Positions 19,609 to 29,372 of a DNA stretch of 64,000 nt are shown piece after piece. Made by a program: the position numbers and the translations under genes. Each line of letters begins with the position of its first letter. Within the stretch, counting starts at the first letter, position 1. The notes beneath the pieces were generated by a model. The model was not told where the DNA came from, searched no databases, and saw only the letters and a list, made by a program, of their open reading frames with translations. This stretch comes from Serratia sp. Ag1 (GTDB lineage Bacteria; Pseudomonadota; Gammaproteobacteria; Enterobacterales; Enterobacteriaceae), in NCBI RefSeq assembly GCF_000743355.1, contig NZ_JQEI01000030.1, positions 62,001 to 126,000 of the forward strand. The letters are read 5' to 3'.

Positions 19609-20138
19609 GCGAACCTCCTTGAAAGCACCTGCAACGGAACTATCAGGAACCGTATGGATGCAAAAATAGATAATCTGAAAACTGTACAAAATTTTACCGC
19701 AATTATTGTAATTTTACTACTGATCAGACCACTAAATGAGGCAAAAAATCACCAACAAAACCGCAATCGCGTAATTTTGTTACATGAAAGTTAACAAAAA
19801 ATTCAACATTGGTTAGAAAGTATTAGACGTTCTGTGTCATCCACATAGTCTTAAAAAATACAAAACCTTAAAAAAATAGAAATAAAACCGTTTTTCCTGA
19901 CATATCCTACAAGTTTTTTACTTATATAAATCCACACTAAAAGTATAACAATAAAATAAATCCATAAATGATAGAGAAAGAACAACAGATAAAATTCCAG
20001 CAACCAGATCGCAGATAATTCTCACTTTAAGAGCAGGGTTATTTAGAAAGATCTTAAAAAATTCCGTCACTAGAAATAATTTGAACATATACTTTTAAAG
20101 TAATAACACCTGCGTAAAAACCAAAAGGTAGCCTTTGT
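19609..20138. other. AT-rich non-coding region upstream of the LysR gene
   Basis: 530 bp, visibly richer in A and T than the flanking core genes (especially 19690-20110), with runs such as AAAAAATAG. I see no ORF with a plausible ribosome binding site. It separates divergent ybfA and the LysR gene and probably contains both promoters. The composition resembles H-NS-bound acquired DNA; that is inference. Confidence 0.6.
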
Positions 20139-21065
20139 ATGATTAAGTTACAGCAATTGAAGATTTTTCAAATGGTCGCCGACTTAGGAAGTATAAGGGC
20201 AGCATCAGCAGCACTGCACCTTACGCAACCGGCGTTGACTCGCAGCCTTAAAGAGCTGGAAGCCTCGCTGGAGGTTGACTTAATCATAAGAGGTGCAAAT
20301 GGTATTACGTTGACAGAAGCGGGCAAAATATTTAAGTTTCGTACGGAGCAAATACTCAGGGATCTTGAGTCAACAAAAAATGAAGTTCGGGAGGTGGTAA
20401 AATTCCGCAACCGCAGCATCTCATTTGGCTTTTCCTCATCGCTCACTTACACCGTGTTACCCAACACCATCAAACGTTTTCAGGGCTACTTCCCCGAAAT
20501 CGAGATTAACCTCATCGAGGGGCAACTGACGGAATTGCTGCCCAAAGCACGTACGGGAGAGTTGGATTTCTGTATCTCTGTTATTTCAGATAGTATATCG
20601 CTCAGTGATTTTGTTATTGATTCCTTTTTTAGCATGCCTTTTTATATTATTGCCCGGAAAGGGCATCCGCTAGAAAAATGCTTATCCATAAAAGAGCTTG
20701 CCTGCGCAGATTGGTGTTTACCCTCAAATTCATTTGGTTATCAAAAAGAAATCGAATCAATAATATTCCAGTGCAAAACAAGCAAGAAAATCCTTCGGGG
20801 GGATTCCAGTGAAACCAGATTCAGCATGGTTTTAAATACTGATTATATTACAATCTCACCTGCTGCTGTCTTTAATGATTACTTACTTAAAGATAACTTA
20901 GTCATTATTAATGTTAAAGAAAAAATACCTAACGCATTATACTGCGTGATACACCAGAGTAAATTCCCGTTATCTCCAGGAGCTAAATGGTTGATTGATG
21001 AACTTAAATCCAGCATAAAAGAGCATTGTGATTATTGGGGCACTGATTGTGATTTTCCAAAGTAA
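20139..21065 (+). CDS. LysR-family transcriptional regulator, TdcA-like
   Basis: 308 aa. The N-terminal winged helix-turn-helix (about 1-60, QLKIFQMVADLGSIRAASAALHLTQPALTRSLKELE) is followed by a substrate-binding domain resembling TdcA (FGFSSSLTYTVLPNTIKRF, ELDFCISVISDS, NTDYITISPAAVF). ATG at 20139 behind AAAGGTAG. The effector and targets are unknown. It sits alone, divergent from ybfA and 220 bp before kdpF, in AT-rich sequence, and the gene itself is AT-rich in its second half (many AAA, ATA, TTA codons). E. coli has no gene here, so acquisition is likely. Confidence 0.9.
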   Translation: MIKLQQLKIFQMVADLGSIRAASAALHLTQPALTRSLKELEASLEVDLIIRGANGITLTEAGKIFKFRTEQILRDLESTKNEVREVVKFRNRSISFGFSSSLTYTVLPNTIKRFQGYFPEIEINLIEGQLTELLPKARTGELDFCISVISDSISLSDFVIDSFFSMPFYIIARKGHPLEKCLSIKELACADWCLPSNSFGYQKEIESIIFQCKTSKKILRGDSSETRFSMVLNTDYITISPAAVFNDYLLKDNLVIINVKEKIPNALYCVIHQSKFPLSPGAKWLIDELKSSIKEHCDYWGTDCDFPK

Positions 21066-21077
21066 TAGGCACTGGTC

Positions 21078-21099
21078 TATACCCTAAATAGTTCGAGTT
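21078..21099. repeat. Solo ERIC left end
   Basis: The 22 bp starting TATACCCTAAATAGTTCGAG match the ERIC left end at 58746 with two changes. The sequence after it does not continue as ERIC and no right end follows. It lies between the LysR gene stop and the kdp promoter. Confidence 0.55.
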
Positions 21100-21183
21100 A
21101 CTCGCGGTGGCTTAGAGCCATCCCAATAGGCTCTTAATCCAGGCCGAGTAACGCACGCTCTGTAGCTGCTTAACTTTCAGCCA

Positions 21184-21204
21184 TTTTTACACTTTCTTTA
21201 TACC
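21184..21204 (+). promoter_or_regulatory. KdpE-type operator upstream of kdpFABC
   Basis: The T-rich motif TTTACACTTTCTTTATAC, about 85 bp upstream of the kdpF start, resembles the E. coli KdpE site upstream of kdpFABC (two T-tracts with TACA/TATA ends). It supports induction of this operon by KdpDE under K+ limitation. The assignment rests on likeness by eye. Confidence 0.6.
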
Positions 21205-21285
21205 GCGCTGCGTTATTTTTTCATCTTCTTTCCACCTTATTCCCTACACTCAGCTTATCAAAAATTACTCATCTGGAGGTGTCCC

Positions 21286-21375
21286 GTGAGTTTCAGCGTT
21301 ATTGGTGGTGCGCTGCTGGTTCTGCTGCTGTTGGGTTATCTGATTTATGCCCTGTTTAATGCGGAGGATTTCTGA
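21286..21375 (+). CDS. kdpF: K+-transporting ATPase small subunit KdpF (GTG start)
   Basis: A 29-aa single-span membrane peptide, [20 protein letters not shown] followed by YALFNAEDF, which stabilises the KdpABC complex. The start is GTG at 21286, with TGGAGGTG directly upstream. Its TGA stop overlaps the kdpA ATG by one base (TGATG), so translation is coupled. It is first in kdpFABCDE. Confidence 0.93.
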   Translation: MSFSVIGGALLVLLLLGYLIYALFNAEDF

Positions 21376-23072
21376 TGGCCGCTTCAGCCTTTTTACTGAT
21401 CGCCAGCTTTATGCTGGTGCTTCTCTTGCTAGCCCGACCTCTGGGCAGCTTTATTGCGCGCCTGATCGAAGGTGAGCCACTGCCGGTGCTGCGTCATTTT
21501 GAAAGCACCGTCTGGCGCTGTTGCGGTAATAACAGTGCTGAAATGAGCTGGTGGCAGTATGCCTTGGCCATTATGGGGTTCAACCTGCTGGGTTTAGTGC
21601 TACTCTTGGCACTGCTGATGGCTCAGGGATCCTTGCCACTTAACCCGCAAGGATTCGCCGGGCTATCTTGGGATCTGGCGCTTAATACGGCAGTCAGTTT
21701 TATTACCAATACCAACTGGCAAGCCTACAGCGGTGAAAACACCCTCAGCTATTTCAGCCAGATGGTTGGGTTGACGGTGCAGAACTTCCTGTCTGCCGCC
21801 ACCGGTATTGCCGTGGCCTTTGCGCTGATCCGCGCCTTTGCCCGCCGCTCCAGTGCCACTATTGGCAATGCCTGGATCGATATCCTGCGCATAACCCTGT
21901 ACCTGTTGCTGCCGCTGTCGCTGCTCATCGCACTGTTTTTTGTCAGCCAGGGTTCACTGCAAAACCTGTTGCCTTATCTCCATCTCAATACCCTGGAAGG
22001 GGCGCAGCAGACGTTGCCGATGGGGCCGGTGGCTTCGCAGGAAGCAATCAAAATGCTGGGGACCAACGGCGGTGGCTTCTTCGGGGCCAACTCTGCGCAT
22101 CCGTTCGAGAACCCAACGGTATTAACCAACTTTGTGCAGATGCTGGCGATCTTCCTGATCCCTTGCGCGTTGTGCTTTGCTTTTGGTCAGGTTGCCGGTG
22201 AAAACCATCAGGGCCATACGCTGATCTGGGCGATGGCGCTGATCTTCGTGATTGCCGTAGTGGTGGTAATGTATGCCGAACTGGCGGGTAACCCGCATCT
22301 GAGCACATTAGGCAGCGCCAGCAATATCAATATGGAGGGCAAAGAATCCCGCTTCGGCATTCTCGCCTCGAGTATGTTCACGGTGGTTACCACGGCAGCG
22401 TCCTGCGGCGCAGTCAACGCCATGCTCGACTCCTTCACCCCGCTGGGCGGCCTGGTGCCGCTGTGGTTGATGCAGATTGGTGAAGTGGTATTCGGCGGCG
22501 TCGGCTCCGGCCTGTATGGCATGCTGCTGTTCGTGTTGCTAACGGTATTCATCGCTGGCTTGATGATTGGCCGCACCCCGGAATATCTGGGCAAGAAGAT
22601 CGATGTCTACGACATGAAAATGACCGCACTGGCGATCCTGGTTACCCCAACGCTGGTGCTACTGGGCACGGCGCTGGCGATAGCTACCGACGCCGGTCGC
22701 GCGGGCATGCTCAACCCCGGTGCACATGGTTTCAGCGAAGTGCTGTACGCCGTGTCTTCCGCCGCCAACAACAACGGTAGCGCCTTTGCTGGCTTAAGCG
22801 TCAATACGCCGTTTTACAACCTGTTATTGGCCTTTGCCATGTTTGTTGGCCGCTTCGGGGTGATCCTGCCGGTTCTGGCGATTGCCGGTTCGCTGTGCGT
22901 CAAAAAACGCCAACCTGCGGGCAACGGAACGTTGCCGACTTACGGGCCACTGTTTATCGGTCTGTTAATCGGCACCATTCTGCTGGTAGGCGCATTGACC
23001 TTCGTACCCGCGCTGGCATTGGGCCCGGTAGCCGAGCATTTACAGCTTTGGTTGGCAAACTCACAGTCATAG
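21375..23072 (+). CDS. kdpA: K+-transporting ATPase, potassium-binding subunit
   Basis: 565-aa integral membrane protein (E. coli 557 aa), channel-like subunit of the high-affinity Kdp pump, related to the Trk/Ktr superfamily. Selectivity-filter regions are recognisable: [48 protein letters not shown] and [14 protein letters not shown]. About ten hydrophobic segments are present. ATG at 21375 overlaps the kdpF stop. kdpB follows after 13 bp. Confidence 0.98.
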   Translation: MAASAFLLIASFMLVLLLLARPLGSFIARLIEGEPLPVLRHFESTVWRCCGNNSAEMSWWQYALAIMGFNLLGLVLLLALLMAQGSLPLNPQGFAGLSWDLALNTAVSFITNTNWQAYSGENTLSYFSQMVGLTVQNFLSAATGIAVAFALIRAFARRSSATIGNAWIDILRITLYLLLPLSLLIALFFVSQGSLQNLLPYLHLNTLEGAQQTLPMGPVASQEAIKMLGTNGGGFFGANSAHPFENPTVLTNFVQMLAIFLIPCALCFAFGQVAGENHQGHTLIWAMALIFVIAVVVVMYAELAGNPHLSTLGSASNINMEGKESRFGILASSMFTVVTTAASCGAVNAMLDSFTPLGGLVPLWLMQIGEVVFGGVGSGLYGMLLFVLLTVFIAGLMIGRTPEYLGKKIDVYDMKMTALAILVTPTLVLLGTALAIATDAGRAGMLNPGAHGFSEVLYAVSSAANNNGSAFAGLSVNTPFYNLLLAFAMFVGRFGVILPVLAIAGSLCVKKRQPAGNGTLPTYGPLFIGLLIGTILLVGALTFVPALALGPVAEHLQLWLANSQS

Positions 23073-23085
23073 AGAGAATAAAACG

Positions 23086-25155
23086 ATGACTCGTAAACAA
23101 CGTGCGCTGTTTGAGCCCGCCTTGGTGCGAACCGCGCTGCTTGATGCAATGAAAAAGCTGGATCCGCGTGTGCAGTGGCGCAACCCGGTGATGTTCGTGG
23201 TGTACATCGGCAGTCTCCTGACCAGCACCATCTGGTTAACCATTCTGGCCGGTAAAACCGACGGCAACGCCGCTTTCACTGGCAGTATCTCGCTGTGGTT
23301 GTGGTTTACTGTGCTGTTTGCCAATTTTGCCGAAGCCTTGGCAGAAGGCCGCAGTAAAGCTCAGGCAGCCAGCCTGAAGGGCACCAAAAAAACCAGTTGG
23401 GCGAAGAAACTGGCCAACGCCAAACGCGATGCGGCCAGCGAGAAAGTCTCAGCCGAAAGCCTGCGCAAAGGGGATATCGTACTGGTGGAGGCCGGTGACA
23501 CCATTCCGTGCGATGGCGAAGTGCTGGAAGGTGGCGCCTCGGTGGATGAAAGTGCCATCACTGGCGAATCAGCACCGGTGATCCGCGAATCCGGCGGCGA
23601 TTTTTCGTCCGTTACCGGCGGGACGCGCGTGCTGTCTGACTGGCTGGTGGTGCAATGCAGCGTGAACCCGGGTGAAACGTTTCTCGATCGCATGATCGCC
23701 ATGGTGGAAGGGGCCAAACGCCGTAAAACACCGAATGAGGTGGCGCTGACCATTCTGCTGATCGCCTTGACCATCGTCTTTGTGCTGGCAACCGCCACTC
23801 TGTTCCCTTATTCACAATACAGCGTGGAAGCCGCAGGCAGCGGTACCGTAGTCTCGATCACGGTACTGGTGGCGTTGCTGGTTTGCCTGATCCCGACCAC
23901 CATCGGTGGGTTGCTGTCCGCCATCGGCGTAGCCGGGATGAGCCGGATGCTCGGGGCCAACGTGATCGCCACCAGTGGCCGGGCAGTAGAAGCCGCTGGC
24001 GACGTCGATGTGTTGCTGCTGGATAAAACCGGCACCATTACTCTGGGTAACCGCCAAGCCTCGGAGTTCCTGCCCGCCCCCGGCGTCAAAGAGCAGGAAC
24101 TGGCCGATGCCGCACAGCTTTCCTCATTGGCAGATGAAACCCCAGAGGGCCGCAGCATCGTGGTGCTGGCGAAACAGCGCTTCAATCTGCGTGAACGTGA
24201 TCTGCAGGCCTTGAACGCCACTTTCGTCCCCTTCTCGGCCCAAACCCGTATGAGCGGCGTTAACGTGCAGGATCGGATGATCCGCAAAGGCGCGGTAGAT
24301 GCCATTCGCCGCCATGTGGAATCGAATAACGGCCACTTTCCGCGTGCTGTTGACGATCTGGTGGAAAGCGTAGCCCGTACTGGCGGTACACCGCTGGTCG
24401 TCGCAGAAGGGCCGCGCGTGCTGGGCGTCGTGGCGCTGAAGGATATCGTCAAAGGCGGCATCAAAGAGCGCTTTGCTGAACTGCGCAAAATGGGCATCAA
24501 AACGGTGATGATCACCGGGGATAACCGCCTGACCGCTGCGGCTATCGCCGCCGAAGCCGGTGTGGACGATTTTCTGTCAGAAGCCACGCCTGAAGCCAAG
24601 TTGGCGCTGATCCGCCAATATCAGGCCGAAGGCCGCCTGGTTGCCATGACCGGCGACGGCACCAACGATGCGCCCGCGCTGGCACAGGCCGACGTGGCGG
24701 TCGCCATGAACTCCGGCACTCAGGCAGCTAAAGAGGCAGGCAATATGGTGGATCTGGATTCCAACCCCACCAAACTGATCGAAGTGGTGCATATCGGCAA
24801 GCAGATGCTGATGACGCGCGGTTCACTGACCACCTTCAGTATCGCCAACGATGTGGCGAAATACTTTGCCATTATTCCGGCGGCCTTTGCGGCGACCTAT
24901 CCGCAATTGAATGCGCTGAACATCATGAATCTGCATTCGCCCTCATCTGCCATTATGTCGGCAGTGATCTTCAACGCACTGGTGATTGTGTTCCTGATCC
25001 CGCTGGCGCTAAAAGGGGTGAGTTATAAAGCACTGAGCGCGGCGGCACTGCTGCGGCGCAACCTGTGGTTGTACGGTTTGGGTGGCCTGCTGGTGCCGTT
25101 TGTCGGTATCAAGCTGATCGATCTGCTGCTCACCGCGCTGCATATGGCCAGTTGA
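23086..25155 (+). CDS. kdpB: K+-transporting ATPase, ATP-hydrolysing subunit (P-type)
   Basis: 689 aa. Energises K+ uptake through a phosphorylated intermediate. The phosphorylation motif DKTGT is at Asp313. The actuator motif TGES (ITGESAPV) lies near residue 164, and [14 protein letters not shown] and [15 protein letters not shown] complete the P-domain. The N- and C-terminal membrane helices are present. ATG at 23086; kdpC follows after 15 bp. Confidence 0.99.
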   Translation: MTRKQRALFEPALVRTALLDAMKKLDPRVQWRNPVMFVVYIGSLLTSTIWLTILAGKTDGNAAFTGSISLWLWFTVLFANFAEALAEGRSKAQAASLKGTKKTSWAKKLANAKRDAASEKVSAESLRKGDIVLVEAGDTIPCDGEVLEGGASVDESAITGESAPVIRESGGDFSSVTGGTRVLSDWLVVQCSVNPGETFLDRMIAMVEGAKRRKTPNEVALTILLIALTIVFVLATATLFPYSQYSVEAAGSGTVVSITVLVALLVCLIPTTIGGLLSAIGVAGMSRMLGANVIATSGRAVEAAGDVDVLLLDKTGTITLGNRQASEFLPAPGVKEQELADAAQLSSLADETPEGRSIVVLAKQRFNLRERDLQALNATFVPFSAQTRMSGVNVQDRMIRKGAVDAIRRHVESNNGHFPRAVDDLVESVARTGGTPLVVAEGPRVLGVVALKDIVKGGIKERFAELRKMGIKTVMITGDNRLTAAAIAAEAGVDDFLSEATPEAKLALIRQYQAEGRLVAMTGDGTNDAPALAQADVAVAMNSGTQAAKEAGNMVDLDSNPTKLIEVVHIGKQMLMTRGSLTTFSIANDVAKYFAIIPAAFAATYPQLNALNIMNLHSPSSAIMSAVIFNALVIVFLIPLALKGVSYKALSAAALLRRNLWLYGLGGLLVPFVGIKLIDLLLTALHMAS

Positions 25156-25170
25156 GATAATGAGGAAATA

Positions 25171-25743
25171 ATGATGTCTTACTTACGCCCTTCATTGGTG
25201 ATCTTGCTCCTGCTGACGCTGATCACTGGCATCGCTTACCCACTGCTGACTACCGGGCTGTCACAGTTGCTGTTCAGCCGTACCGCCAACGGCTCGTTGT
25301 TATATCAAGGCGACAAAGCCGTCGGTTCCGCCCTGATCGGCCAGAACTTCTCCAAACCGGGGTATTTCTGGGGCCGCCCTTCTGCTACTGCCGATTCGGC
25401 CTATAATGCCATGGCATCCGGCGGCAGTAATTTGGCAACCACCAACCCGGCGCTGGATAAAGCCATCGCCGAGCGGGTGAAACAACTGCGCCAAGCTAAC
25501 CCGACCATGAGTGGGCAAATTCCGGTCGATCTGCTGACCGCCTCCGGCAGCGGACTGGATCCGCAGATTTCTGTGGCGGCAGCGCAGTACCAGTTAGAGC
25601 GGGTAGCCAAAGCCCGTCAGTTGCCTACGGAGCAGATCGCCAAGCTGATTACAGAAAACACCGAACGTGCCACCCCCAATTTTATGGGTGAATCTGTAGT
25701 CAATGTGCTGAAGCTGAATCTGGCGCTGGATGAGCTGAAATAA
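25171..25743 (+). CDS. kdpC: K+-transporting ATPase subunit KdpC
   Basis: 190 aa. An N-terminal membrane helix (YLRPSLVILLLLTLITGIAYPL) is followed by a periplasmic domain with the family motifs GSALIGQNFSKPGYFWGRPSA, ASGGSNLATTNPAL, and SGSGLDPQISVAAA. It helps bind substrate and assembles with KdpA and KdpB. ATG at 25171, with an in-frame ATG at the second codon. Between kdpB and kdpD. Confidence 0.97.
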   Translation: MMSYLRPSLVILLLLTLITGIAYPLLTTGLSQLLFSRTANGSLLYQGDKAVGSALIGQNFSKPGYFWGRPSATADSAYNAMASGGSNLATTNPALDKAIAERVKQLRQANPTMSGQIPVDLLTASGSGLDPQISVAAAQYQLERVAKARQLPTEQIAKLITENTERATPNFMGESVVNVLKLNLALDELK

Positions 25744-25773
25744 GCGTTTGCATCGGAATACAAGGAACTTGCA

Positions 25774-28479
25774 ATGGTGGATGAAGAACAGCAACGCCCC
25801 GATCCTGATAGCCTGCTGGCGTTAGCCAATGAAAAACCGCGTGGCAAGCTGAAGGTATTTTTCGGTGCCTGCGCCGGGGTGGGCAAGACCTATGCGATGC
25901 TGCAAGAAGCGCAGCGCCAACGCGCGCAGGGGCTGGATGTACTGATTGGGGTGGTTGAAACCCATGGCCGCAGCGAAACCGCCGCGTTGCTGGAGGGGCT
26001 ATCGATCCTGCCACCAAAGCGAATCCAGCACCGTGGCCGCCTGTTGCACGAGTTCGATCTGGATGCGGCTCTGGCGCGCCATCCGGCGCTGATCCTGATG
26101 GACGAGCTGGCACACAGCAATGCCTATGGTTCACGCCACCCCAAGCGCTGGCAGGATGTTGAAGAACTGCTGGATGCCGGGATTGACGTGCTGACCACCG
26201 TGAACGTGCAGCATCTGGAAAGCCTCAACGACATCGTGGGCGGCGTGACCGGGGTGCGCGTCAGAGAAACGGTGCCCGATCACGTTTTTGATGAAGCCAC
26301 GGAGGTGGTGCTGGTGGACTTGCCACCGGACGATCTGCGTCAACGGCTGAACGAAGGCAAAGTCTATATTCCTGGCCAGGCCGAGCGGGCCATTGAGCAC
26401 TTTTTCCGTAAAGGCAATCTGATCGCTCTGCGCGAACTGGCATTGCGCCGCACCGCTGATCGCGTTGACGATCAGATGCGTGCTTTTCGCGACAGCCAAG
26501 GGCAGGAAAAAGTCTGGCATACCCGCGACAGCATCCTACTGTGTGTCGGCCATAACAGCGGCAGTGAAAAGCTGGTGCGTATCGCTGCCCGTTTGGCGGC
26601 TCGGCTCGGCTGCCACTGGCATGCGGTTTATGTAGAAACCCCTAAATTACATCGCTTACCGGAGAATCAACGCCGGGCGATTTTGCGTGCGCTGCGCTTG
26701 GCGCAGGAGCTTGGAGCAGAAACCGCCACGCTCTCTGATCCTTCGGAAGAACGTGCCGTACTGCGCTATGCCCGCGAACATAATCTGGGCAAAATCATCA
26801 TAGGCCGCCGGGGTGAGCAGCGTTGGAAAATGCGCGGCAGCTTTGCCGATCGGCTCGGCCACCTCGGCCCGGATCTCGATCTGGTGATTGTGGCCTTAGA
26901 AAATGACGTTCCGTTGCCGCAAAGCAAGGAGCATGATAACCGTACCTTCAGCGAGAAATGGCGATTTCAGCTACGTGGTTGTGCAGTGGCGGTGGCGCTG
27001 TGCGCCATTATTACCCTGCTTTCTCAATGGTTTTTGACCGGCTTTGATTCGGCCAACCTGGTGATGATCTATCTGCTGGGAGTGGCCATCGTCGCCCTGT
27101 TCTTTGGCCGCTGGCCATCGGTGTTTGCGGCGGTGATCAACGTCGCCAGCTTTGATTTGTTCTTTGTGCAACCGGAGTGGTCATTTGCCGTCAGCGATGT
27201 GCAATACCTGCTGACGTTTGCCGTGATGCTGACCGTCGGTATTACCATCGGTAACCTGACCGCCGGGGTGCGCTATCAGGCGCGGGTCGCACGCTATCGG
27301 GAACAACGAGCCCGGCATTTGTATGAAATGTCCCGTGGGCTCAGCCAGGCGCTGAGCAACGAGGATATTGCCAAAACCAGCCGCCACTTCCTTTCCAGCA
27401 GCTTCCAGGCAAAAATTCTGTTGTTGTTACCCCAGGAAGACGGCTCCTTGAAACAGATGGCCGGTGAAGAAGGTGGTTTACTGTCGGTAGATGAGGCCAT
27501 CGCTCGCTGGAGTTATGACAAAGGTATGCCAGCCGGGGCTGGCACTGACACGCTGCCAGGCGTGCCTTATCAGCTCTTGCCGCTTAAAACGTCCAAGCAA
27601 ACCTTCGGTCTGTTGGCGATCGAACCCACCAATCTGCGCCAACTGATGGTGCCAGAACAACAGCGCTTGCTGCAGACCTTTGCCGTGCTGATTGCCAGCG
27701 CCCTGGAACGCCTGCATCTGGCGCGCAGTGCCGAAGCGGCTAAACTGGATGCCGAACGCGAGCAACTGCGTAACTCACTGCTGGCCGCCCTTTCACACGA
27801 TCTGCGTACACCGCTTACCGTGCTGTTCGGTCAGGCAGAGATCCTGACGTTGGATCTGGCCGCCGAAGGCTCCAAGCATGCCGCACAGGCCAGCCAGATC
27901 CGCCAACAGGTGTTGAGCACCACCCGGCTGGTGAATAATCTGCTGGATATGGCGCGCATTCAGTCTGGGGGTTTTAACCTGCGCAAAGAGTGGCAATCAT
28001 TAGAAGAGATCGTCGGCGCATCGCTGCATATGCTGGAACCGCTGCTGGCCCAGCACGAAATCAAAGTTGAGTTGCCGCCAGAAATGGTGCTGATTAACTG
28101 TGATGGCAGCCTGCTGGAGCGGGTATTCACTAACCTGTTGGAAAACGCCAATAAATATGCTGGGGCGGAGGCAATGATTGGGATTCGCGCCCGCACGCTG
28201 CCAGACTGGCTGGAGGTGGAGGTGTGGGACAGCGGCCCCGGCATCCCGGCAGATCAGAAGCAGCTTATCTTCGACAAGTTCTCCAGGGGTAATAAAGAAT
28301 CCGCTATTCCTGGCGTTGGCTTGGGATTAGCGATTTGTCGTGCCATTATTGAAGTACATGGTGGCCGCATCTGGGCAGAAAACGGGGCGAATGGTGGTGC
28401 CAGCTTCCGCTTTATGTTGCCGCTGGAGGCCCCACCCGAAGTGGATAATGAAGACTTTGACCTAAAAGAGGTACAGTGA
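25774..28479 (+). CDS. kdpD: Two-component sensor kinase KdpD
   Basis: 901 aa (E. coli 894). Senses K+ limitation and phosphorylates KdpE. The N-terminal KdpD domain carries a Walker A motif (GACAGVGKTYAML), followed by a universal-stress-protein-like domain (about 250-370, ending near IIIGRRGEQRWK), four membrane helices (about 400-500), a GAF-like region, and the kinase core with His675 in ALSHDLRTPLT and the ATP site NLLENANKYAG, DSGPGIPADQ, GVGLGLAICRAI. ATG at 25774, 30 bp after kdpC. Confidence 0.98.
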   Translation: MVDEEQQRPDPDSLLALANEKPRGKLKVFFGACAGVGKTYAMLQEAQRQRAQGLDVLIGVVETHGRSETAALLEGLSILPPKRIQHRGRLLHEFDLDAALARHPALILMDELAHSNAYGSRHPKRWQDVEELLDAGIDVLTTVNVQHLESLNDIVGGVTGVRVRETVPDHVFDEATEVVLVDLPPDDLRQRLNEGKVYIPGQAERAIEHFFRKGNLIALRELALRRTADRVDDQMRAFRDSQGQEKVWHTRDSILLCVGHNSGSEKLVRIAARLAARLGCHWHAVYVETPKLHRLPENQRRAILRALRLAQELGAETATLSDPSEERAVLRYAREHNLGKIIIGRRGEQRWKMRGSFADRLGHLGPDLDLVIVALENDVPLPQSKEHDNRTFSEKWRFQLRGCAVAVALCAIITLLSQWFLTGFDSANLVMIYLLGVAIVALFFGRWPSVFAAVINVASFDLFFVQPEWSFAVSDVQYLLTFAVMLTVGITIGNLTAGVRYQARVARYREQRARHLYEMSRGLSQALSNEDIAKTSRHFLSSSFQAKILLLLPQEDGSLKQMAGEEGGLLSVDEAIARWSYDKGMPAGAGTDTLPGVPYQLLPLKTSKQTFGLLAIEPTNLRQLMVPEQQRLLQTFAVLIASALERLHLARSAEAAKLDAEREQLRNSLLAALSHDLRTPLTVLFGQAEILTLDLAAEGSKHAAQASQIRQQVLSTTRLVNNLLDMARIQSGGFNLRKEWQSLEEIVGASLHMLEPLLAQHEIKVELPPEMVLINCDGSLLERVFTNLLENANKYAGAEAMIGIRARTLPDWLEVEVWDSGPGIPADQKQLIFDKFSRGNKESAIPGVGLGLAICRAIIEVHGGRIWAENGANGGASFRFMLPLEAPPEVDNEDFDLKEVQ

Positions 28480-29165
28480 CCACAACACCCACCAACATTC
28501 TGATTGTTGAAGATGAGAAAGAGATCCGCCGCTTCGTGCGTACCGCGCTGGAAAGTGAAGGTTTGCGGGTATTCGAAAGCGAAACGCTGCAGCGTGGGCT
28601 GATCGAGGCTGGCACGCGCAAGCCGGATCTGATTATCCTCGATCTGGGGTTGCCGGATGGCGACGGGTTGAACTATATCCGCGATCTGCGGCAATGGAGT
28701 GCTATTCCGGTGATCGTGCTTTCTGCCCGCAATGCAGAAGAAGACAAGATTGCTGCACTGGATGCCGGTGCCGATGACTATCTCAGCAAGCCGTTTGGCA
28801 TCGGTGAATTGCTGGCCCGCGTGAGGGTGGCACTCCGACGCCATTCAAATGGCCAGCAGGAAAGCCCGTTGGTGACATTTGCCGAGATTACCGTCGATCT
28901 GATCAACCGCCGCGTATTGCGCAACGATGAAGATTTGCATCTGACGCCTATCGAATTCCGCTTACTGGCCGAACTGCTGGCCAACTCCGGCAAGGTGCTC
29001 ACCCAACGCCAGTTATTGAGCCACGTTTGGGGGCCGAATTACGTCGAGCATAGCCACTATCTGCGGATTTATATGGGCCATCTGCGGCAAAAACTGGAGG
29101 CCGATCCGGCGCGCCCCAAGCATTTACTGACTGAGACCGGCGTCGGTTATCGCTTTATGCCCTGA
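28476..29165 (+). CDS. kdpE: Response regulator KdpE (GTG start)
   Basis: 229 aa, OmpR/PhoB family. The receiver domain has the acidic pair VEDE at the N-terminus, the phospho-acceptor Asp56 (LIILDLGLPDGDG) and SKPFG; a C-terminal winged helix follows (about 130-225, LTPIEFRLLAELL). It activates kdpFABC. The start is GTG at 28476, overlapping the kdpD TGA in a GTGA arrangement. The N-terminus is a few residues longer than the E. coli protein. Confidence 0.97.
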   Translation: MTTTPTNILIVEDEKEIRRFVRTALESEGLRVFESETLQRGLIEAGTRKPDLIILDLGLPDGDGLNYIRDLRQWSAIPVIVLSARNAEEDKIAALDAGADDYLSKPFGIGELLARVRVALRRHSNGQQESPLVTFAEITVDLINRRVLRNDEDLHLTPIEFRLLAELLANSGKVLTQRQLLSHVWGPNYVEHSHYLRIYMGHLRQKLEADPARPKHLLTETGVGYRFMP

Positions 29166-29176
29166 AGATATGTAAG

Positions 29177-29355
29177 GAAAAAGCGCTGTAAAAACACTTC
29201 AGACTACTGACAAAGCTCGTTATTAGGGAGAGCGTGCCGAAGGGGTCGTAGCGGCGTAAGCCGCCGGAGCGCCCCTCGGTGCGCTAGGCCCGAGTATCTC
29301 GGGCTAAAAGACCACTTTGTCATCAACCTCAAGCGCTGCAAAACAGCGCTTTTTC
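29177..29355. repeat. Nested palindromic structure between kdpE and pgm
   Basis: A perfect 12-bp inverted repeat, GAAAAAGCGCTG (29177-29188) and CAGCGCTTTTTC (29344-29355), encloses a second 8-bp one, TGACAAAG (29208-29215) and CTTTGTCA (29315-29322). A GC-rich core inside holds smaller hairpins: CCGAAGGGG against CCCCTCGG, GCGGC around TAA, and GCCCGAG-TAT-CTCGGGC. It fills almost the whole 207-bp gap between convergent kdpE and pgm. It could be a mobile-element remnant or a structured 3' RNA end. Confidence 0.65.
29331..29355 (+). terminator. kdp operon terminator
   Basis: AAGCGCTG (29331-29338), loop CAAAA, CAGCGCTT (29344-29351), followed by TTT. A self-contained terminator hairpin within the larger palindromic structure, placed 166 bp after the kdpE stop. 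Confidence 0.75.
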
Positions 29356-29372
29356 AGCAGAGTAGGGAGAGA

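Noticed and set aside
23808-24599. A 263-codon frame antisense to kdpB
   Set aside because: Serine/proline/arginine-rich shadow of a GC-rich gene; kdpB is intact.
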